Assembly (NCBI GenBank): GCA_003003725.1
Contig: PVWI01000024.1
Location: 1 to 36,446 of the forward strand
Direction of reading: 5' to 3'
Length of the DNA: 36,446 nt
Source of the DNA: a filamentous cyanobacterium Phorm 6
GTDB lineage: Bacteria; Cyanobacteriota; Cyanobacteriia; Cyanobacteriales; Microcoleaceae
Below the pieces are notes generated by a model, which made no database searches, was not told the origin of the DNA, and was given only the letters and a program-made list of their open reading frames with translations. A program made the translations under genes and the position numbers. Position 1 is the first letter of the stretch, and every line of letters starts with the position of its first letter. Below are positions 32,690 to 36,446 of the stretch, piece after piece.

Positions 32690-32925
32690 ACCATTTTTAG
32701 GCTTTCCGGGCGATCGCCACAGGAACGGCATGAGGTCGGTCAAACTGATGATACAGCACTTCATAATCTGTAGGATTTATATATAATTTACGCAACACCA
32801 CAGACGGGGCTGTTTATCGGGGGTTTGCCTCCTATTACACCATATACGAACACTCTGCGTAGTTTTGGCTATACGATTGCGGTAGGGGAGAGCATCAAAT
32901 TTAGATGCCCCTCCCCACCTTTCAA
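32690..32925. other. 236-bp intergenic region
   Basis: Between the convergent GDSL and dnaN genes. One GCGATCGC octamer (32711-32718) and no clear terminator or gene. No strong signal seen. Confidence 0.5.
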
Positions 32926-34428
32926 CTATTCTTGCGGAGCGACAATATATTCGCACTCTAAAGCCTCTGTACCCGATGCAGGCGTTCCAAACGGTGCAAT
33001 CAGTAGGGGAGCGGTAGGAGTTGCCATTAACACCCGCAAATCAGAGCTGGAAATCGCTTTGGCTGTATCAATCAAATAGCGGATGTCGCACTTGAGACAA
33101 AACTCACAACCCCATAGCTTGGCATCAACTGTCTCAGTTCCTGAACTGAGAGTATTGTTGAGTGATGCTCGCAATTGTTGGGCATCTAAATCGAATTCTA
33201 AAATAGCTGTTAGGTGAGACTTGTCGCTGTGAGAAGCTAACCTCTCTAAGGCTTTTAAAAAGCTCAGCCTCTCAACCACCACTTGATGGCTAAATTGATG
33301 CCGATAGGGAGCGATAATTTGGTCACAAATTGGATATTGCCCTTCTAGCAACTTCGTTGTCAACCGCCAATTATTCCACTCGAATGCGACAAAATTACTA
33401 GGTTGCTCTGGCAAACCTTCATAGTAAATCGTAACTTTGTCAGCAGAATTCAAAGAACGCTCCAATAACCGGAGTACCTTAGCAGGGACAGTAAAATCAA
33501 CTATTTGACTGCTCAAAAGATGGGAATTGCTGCTTTCGTTCAATCCTAAAACCATTGCTACCCGATGCCCATCTGTTGTCCAAACTCTCAGTTGATCGAG
33601 TCCTCTGTCTGCGTCGTGACTGAGTTGAAAATTCCCTCCTGTTAAAATGCGTTTGTTTTCCTCAGAACTTACAGCAAATAAGCTAGCTTTTAGGACAGAA
33701 ATTAATACGCTAGCAGGAAGCGTTACAAGTTTCTGTTGAACGCTGGGGATAGCCGGAAATTCGTCCGCAGCTAGCCCGCGAATGGCGTGCTTGCTTCTTG
33801 ACGCACTCAGAGTGGCACTGACTGATGGAACGTCGCTTCCTTTAATAATTTCAGAAGAACTCTTTAAAGTGAGGTTGCCGTTAGGAAATTTTCCCAAAAT
33901 GTCAGCAAGTATGGGTGCGGGGAGGGTAAGCTTTCCAGATTGATTGACATTCGCACCAAAGCTCACTTGCATTCCAAATTCTAAGTTGTAAGCAGTCAGG
34001 TGCAAATGTTGAGTTTCTGCATCAGCTTCAATCAAAATATTGGACAAAATGGGATGGCTGCTATTGCTGGGAATGATGCCTTTCAGAGCTTGCACGTAAT
34101 CGTTGAATTCTCTTGAATCGCAGGCAACTTCAATAGGTGATGGGAGAGGAGAAGGGGAAGGCAATATTGCCTCATTTGACAAGGTTTCTAGAGAAGGAAC
34201 ATCGACGGCTGGAAGTTCTGCAAAACTCGTGCAAGTTTGCAAGGCTTCTACTTCTTGTGGAGAGATTGTTGAGGGTTCGCAAACCGAGTCAGTTTCAGTT
34301 GTTGGTTTGACTGATTTCTTCACAGTTTTGGCAGAATTATGTGCTGTGGCAGTCGAGCGTTTTTTCTTAACTGTTCTCTCCAAATTTTCCTCTTGAGGCG
34401 GTGTTCCTGTTAGTCGAGATTTTGCCAT
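32926..34428 (-). CDS. dnaN: DNA polymerase III beta sliding clamp with N-terminal extension
   Basis: The ATG at 34428 gives 500 residues; an upstream ATG at 34578 is open, but its first ~50 codons (Ser/Pro/Tyr/His-rich, read through a polypurine tandem tract) look non-coding. Residues ~99-500 follow the three-domain clamp (HPILSNILIEAD, LTLPAPILADIL, HAIRGLAADEFPAIP, LRVWTTDGHRVAM, FTVPAKVLRLL, EGQYPICDQIIA). Residues 1-98 are an extension rich in Lys, Thr, Ser, Pro (VKKKRSTATAHN, TVKKSVKPTTETDS), absent from normal ~370-residue clamps. The clamp lacks the usual C-terminal MPMR-like end and instead ends EYIVAPQE. It may tether the family A polymerase encoded at 3464-5422. Confidence 0.92.
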   Translation of the reverse strand: MAKSRLTGTPPQEENLERTVKKKRSTATAHNSAKTVKKSVKPTTETDSVCEPSTISPQEVEALQTCTSFAELPAVDVPSLETLSNEAILPSPSPLPSPIEVACDSREFNDYVQALKGIIPSNSSHPILSNILIEADAETQHLHLTAYNLEFGMQVSFGANVNQSGKLTLPAPILADILGKFPNGNLTLKSSSEIIKGSDVPSVSATLSASRSKHAIRGLAADEFPAIPSVQQKLVTLPASVLISVLKASLFAVSSEENKRILTGGNFQLSHDADRGLDQLRVWTTDGHRVAMVLGLNESSNSHLLSSQIVDFTVPAKVLRLLERSLNSADKVTIYYEGLPEQPSNFVAFEWNNWRLTTKLLEGQYPICDQIIAPYRHQFSHQVVVERLSFLKALERLASHSDKSHLTAILEFDLDAQQLRASLNNTLSSGTETVDAKLWGCEFCLKCDIRYLIDTAKAISSSDLRVLMATPTAPLLIAPFGTPASGTEALECEYIVAPQE

Positions 34429-34489
34429 AATTAGCCTGGTGTCAGGGGTGCGATTGGCCGCTGCGGTAGCAGCACTTGTTATGGTGCCT

Positions 34490-34556
34490 GAGAAAGGGAG
34501 TGAGAAAGGGGAAAGATAAGGGAAAGGATAATGGGAAGGATAATGGGAAAGAGAAT
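34490..34556. repeat. Polypurine tract with tandem GGATAATGGGAA
   Basis: A G/A-rich stretch upstream of dnaN includes two perfect copies of GGATAATGGGAA (34526-34549) and related GAGAAAGGG units. On the coding strand of dnaN this is polypyrimidine. It argues against the longest dnaN frame being translated. Confidence 0.8.
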
Positions 34557-34624
34557 ATAGCAATCCTAAATGATTCACAAAAATTTATAAGTTACATCTT
34601 CTCTTTCTTCTTATTTTATAAATA

Positions 34625-34719
34625 GGACTTACGCACAAACTCTACTTGTAGAGCGCTGATGGCACACGTTACGTTACTACTACAAAAGTGTAAAAATAGA
34701 AGGAATGCAGCGTAAGTCC
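34625..34719. mobile_element. 95-bp MITE with GGACTTACGC terminal inverted repeats
   Basis: GGACTTACGC (34625-34634) and GCGTAAGTCC (34710-34719) are perfect 10-bp inverted ends. Other single copies of the end occur at 2904-2913 (AGGACTTACGC) and 10003-10012, so the end is dispersed in this window. No ORF inside. It lies between the dnaN and helicase genes. Confidence 0.7.
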
Positions 34720-34780
34720 CGATGGAAACAATTTCTGAAAGTTGAGCATTACTGACTGTTTTTCACAAAAGTCTGTGCCT

Positions 34781-34860
34781 GTTACTTGAGGACTTTACCT
34801 ATTACTTGAGGACTTTACCTATTAGTTGAGGACTTTACATTGTACTTGAGAATTTTAGTG
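34781..34860. repeat. Four 20-bp tandem repeats over the helicase stop codon
   Basis: Units 34781-34800, 34801-34820, 34821-34840 and 34841-34860 follow ATTACTTGAGGACTTTACCT; the first three differ at 1-3 bases and the fourth is diverged. The helicase stop (34815-34817) lies inside, so its last ~13 codons are made of repeat. Iteron-like in size, they may bind a protein. Confidence 0.85.
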
Positions 34861-36242
34861 TTTGAGTACGAGTCATTGGGGGCAACAAATAATATCCGAT
34901 ATCGGCAGCGGCTTGCACCGACATAATAAAGTCGATGGTACTCTTTAAGTTTCTGTTGACTGCTCAAATCTTGACCGATTAACAATCTGCTGAAAAGGTC
35001 GCTTCCGTCAATACCAACTTCATCAAAAGTGCTGCCTTGCGAATTGTGAATAGTCAGAGCAAAGCAATTGTCAATTTCAGCAAACAAGTCATCTTTGAAC
35101 CAGTAATATTTCCTCCAAAGAAATCCATTGCGTTTAGCACTCTTGAGCTTTTCTTTAAGTTCAGCCTGGTAGCGCTTATTTTCCGACTCGTGCAGGACAA
35201 AGATTTGCCGAAATAAACCGTCATCAGTCACAATTTTTAGCAGCCAAACTCGATAGCCGCAGTGCTGGTTAATCTCAACTTCCTTGACGGTAAATTCCGT
35301 TGAAGTCGGCAAAATTACGGTTTTGCCGTCAGGTGCCATGACGGGTTTTTTGGTAATTAGCCTTTCTCCCGGTACAAATTGGGGTGCAGCTTGACCGTAG
35401 ACTTGTTCTCGGATAAGCTGATTGTAGTATCTGACTCGTTTGTTAGTCCAGCACAGAATTCTGAAACGATCGGGATTTTGACTAAATTCTAGATTGATCG
35501 TTTTGACGGCATATTGTAGCAGCGTTTCTGATTTGACTTTGAATGCACCGTTTGACTTGTCTCCTTTTTTGTATTTAGAGTGTGGCAAAAATATGTCTGC
35601 TTTGCTATTGACAAAAGATCGGCATTCTGTTATAAAATCGAGCACAGGGCTTTCCCCTGCTTGCCTGACAACTTTGGTCAGTACAGCTTTATTGGTAATG
35701 CTGAAAGCAGGCGACTTTTTGTCTCCTACAGGATTGAGTTGAGCGGGGTCGCCCATTAAAATTAGCTTGCGGTGATTGAAGAATGTGCGTTCAAAATTGC
35801 GTTCTATCCATTTCCACAATTCGCTTCCAACCATCGAACATTCGTCGAGGAAGATGATATCGTAGAGGTGAAGGCTGCTGGAACTTGTCTGTGACAAGGC
35901 TTTTTCTTGTTCTTTTCTGACCATGCCTAATCCTAAAAGTTGGTGTATTGTCATAAAATCTACTCCGAAAATGCCTTGAGACGCTGCCATTTTTCTGAGG
36001 ATGCCGACTGCTTTGTTAGTAGGTGCTGTGAGGGCAATGCGTTTGCTTTGACTCAAGAGTTCTTGGATAATTTGGAAGACGATTGTGGATTTTCCAGTTC
36101 CTGCATAGCCGCACAGCAAGAAGAATGACTCGGTAGTGGTTAGAAAGGTTCTCAATTTGTCAAGGGCTTGCTGCTGTTGCGGTTTGAGTGTGAAGGCAAA
36201 TTGTGTAAGTTTCTGGGGTTGTTCGAGTAAGGTTTGAATCAT
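34815..36242 (-). CDS. SF1B helicase, Dda/RecD-like
   Basis: 475 residues. Walker A GYAGTGKST near residue 45, motif Ia ALTAPTNKAVG, Walker B IIFLDECSM, motif III LMGDPAQLNPVG, motif IV-like RILCWTNKRVRYYN, motif V ALTIHNSQGSTFDEVGI and motif VI LYYVGASRCRYRI. Length and motif order match T4 Dda, a 5'-3' helicase that helps start replication and displaces proteins from DNA. The C-terminal ~13 residues are read through a 20-bp tandem repeat. Genes on this strand (helicase, dnaN, dnaX, holA) form a replication block, although they are not one operon because of the GDSL gene and MITE between them. Confidence 0.92.
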   Translation of the reverse strand: MIQTLLEQPQKLTQFAFTLKPQQQQALDKLRTFLTTTESFFLLCGYAGTGKSTIVFQIIQELLSQSKRIALTAPTNKAVGILRKMAASQGIFGVDFMTIHQLLGLGMVRKEQEKALSQTSSSSLHLYDIIFLDECSMVGSELWKWIERNFERTFFNHRKLILMGDPAQLNPVGDKKSPAFSITNKAVLTKVVRQAGESPVLDFITECRSFVNSKADIFLPHSKYKKGDKSNGAFKVKSETLLQYAVKTINLEFSQNPDRFRILCWTNKRVRYYNQLIREQVYGQAAPQFVPGERLITKKPVMAPDGKTVILPTSTEFTVKEVEINQHCGYRVWLLKIVTDDGLFRQIFVLHESENKRYQAELKEKLKSAKRNGFLWRKYYWFKDDLFAEIDNCFALTIHNSQGSTFDEVGIDGSDLFSRLLIGQDLSSQQKLKEYHRLYYVGASRCRYRILFVAPNDSYSNTKILKYNVKSSTNR

Positions 36243-36446
36243 TAGTTAGCGTTTATTACTAATTTTATCAACCTCTGATTAAGCGTTAGCTTGAGAGGAG
36301 TGGGACTGGAGAGTGAGAATTGGGGAGTGGGGAGTCAGCCCTGTATAGCTTGGTGAAAAATGCTCTCAAACGCTTGAAATTTAGTAAGACGCCATCGCTC
36401 TAATTTTGTTGAGACATCGAACGACAATAAACAAGATTTATTATGG
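36243..36446. other. Non-coding window end
   Basis: 204 bp with GGGGAGTGGGGAG-type purine repeat near 36324-36335 and no gene; a neighbouring gene presumably starts beyond the window. Confidence 0.5.

Noticed and set aside
34429-34578. Longer dnaN start
   Set aside because: The added codons read through a purine tandem repeat and give low-complexity Ser/Pro/Tyr sequence.

Overview
The window looks like accessory DNA, most likely part of a large plasmid (an integrated mobile region is the alternative), from a filamentous cyanobacterium of the Oscillatoria/Microcoleus type. Reasons: many GCGATCGC (HIP1) octamers, cyanobacterial families (Ycf46-like AAA+ ATPase, XisI, DUF5674, REC-first hybrid kinase), CAGTCAA heptamer repeats, many small palindromes in AT-rich spacers, and a mix of conjugation and replication genes. 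No rRNA, tRNA or central-metabolism gene is visible. The organism and plasmid status are inferences.

Layout. 1-3.3 kb: an acidic-tailed protein, a Ycf46-like AAA+ ATPase and a small unknown gene. 3.4-5.4 kb: a family A DNA polymerase with a 3'-5' exonuclease fold and no 5' nuclease. 5.5-7.5 kb: small genes, including a DUF5674 operon and a 5'-truncated xisI. 7.5-15.5 kb: a transfer-like region with a membrane-anchored lytic transglycosylase-like protein, a putative lipoprotein, a second acidic-tailed protein, a TraD/VirD4-type coupling ATPase and, overlapping it by one base, a hybrid sensor kinase; a NarL-type response regulator lies nearby at 16 kb. 16.7-19.6 kb: unknown genes, a short putative DNA-binding protein, and a six-unit array of 55-bp hairpins. 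This array lies between decayed 3' and 5' pieces of two genes whose intact copies sit at 1-3.3 kb, so an ancestral module was duplicated and one copy decayed. 19.6-24.8 kb: a methyltransferase-like gene without a visible NPPY motif, then an IscB (RNA-guided nuclease ancestor) element whose iscB gene is split by a 2.4-kb group II intron; removing bases 22015-24415 restores one 430-residue IscB frame. 25-28.6 kb: an MrfA/YprA-type helicase and an MNT/HEPN pair in which the HEPN toxin is broken. 28.8-36.2 kb: a replication block with clamp-loader delta (holA), clamp-loader tau/gamma (dnaX), sliding clamp (dnaN) and a Dda/RecD-like helicase, plus a GDSL hydrolase.

Together, the polymerase, clamp, two clamp-loader subunits and two helicases form much of a replisome on an apparently mobile molecule, accompanied by conjugation-type functions and a two-component pair. 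Two hairpin-rich repeat arrays (19048-19425 and 31329-31530) are candidates for origin, partition or regulatory DNA. The observations I rate highest are the intron-split iscB, the accessory replisome and the 55-bp hairpin array with its duplicated, decayed flanks.
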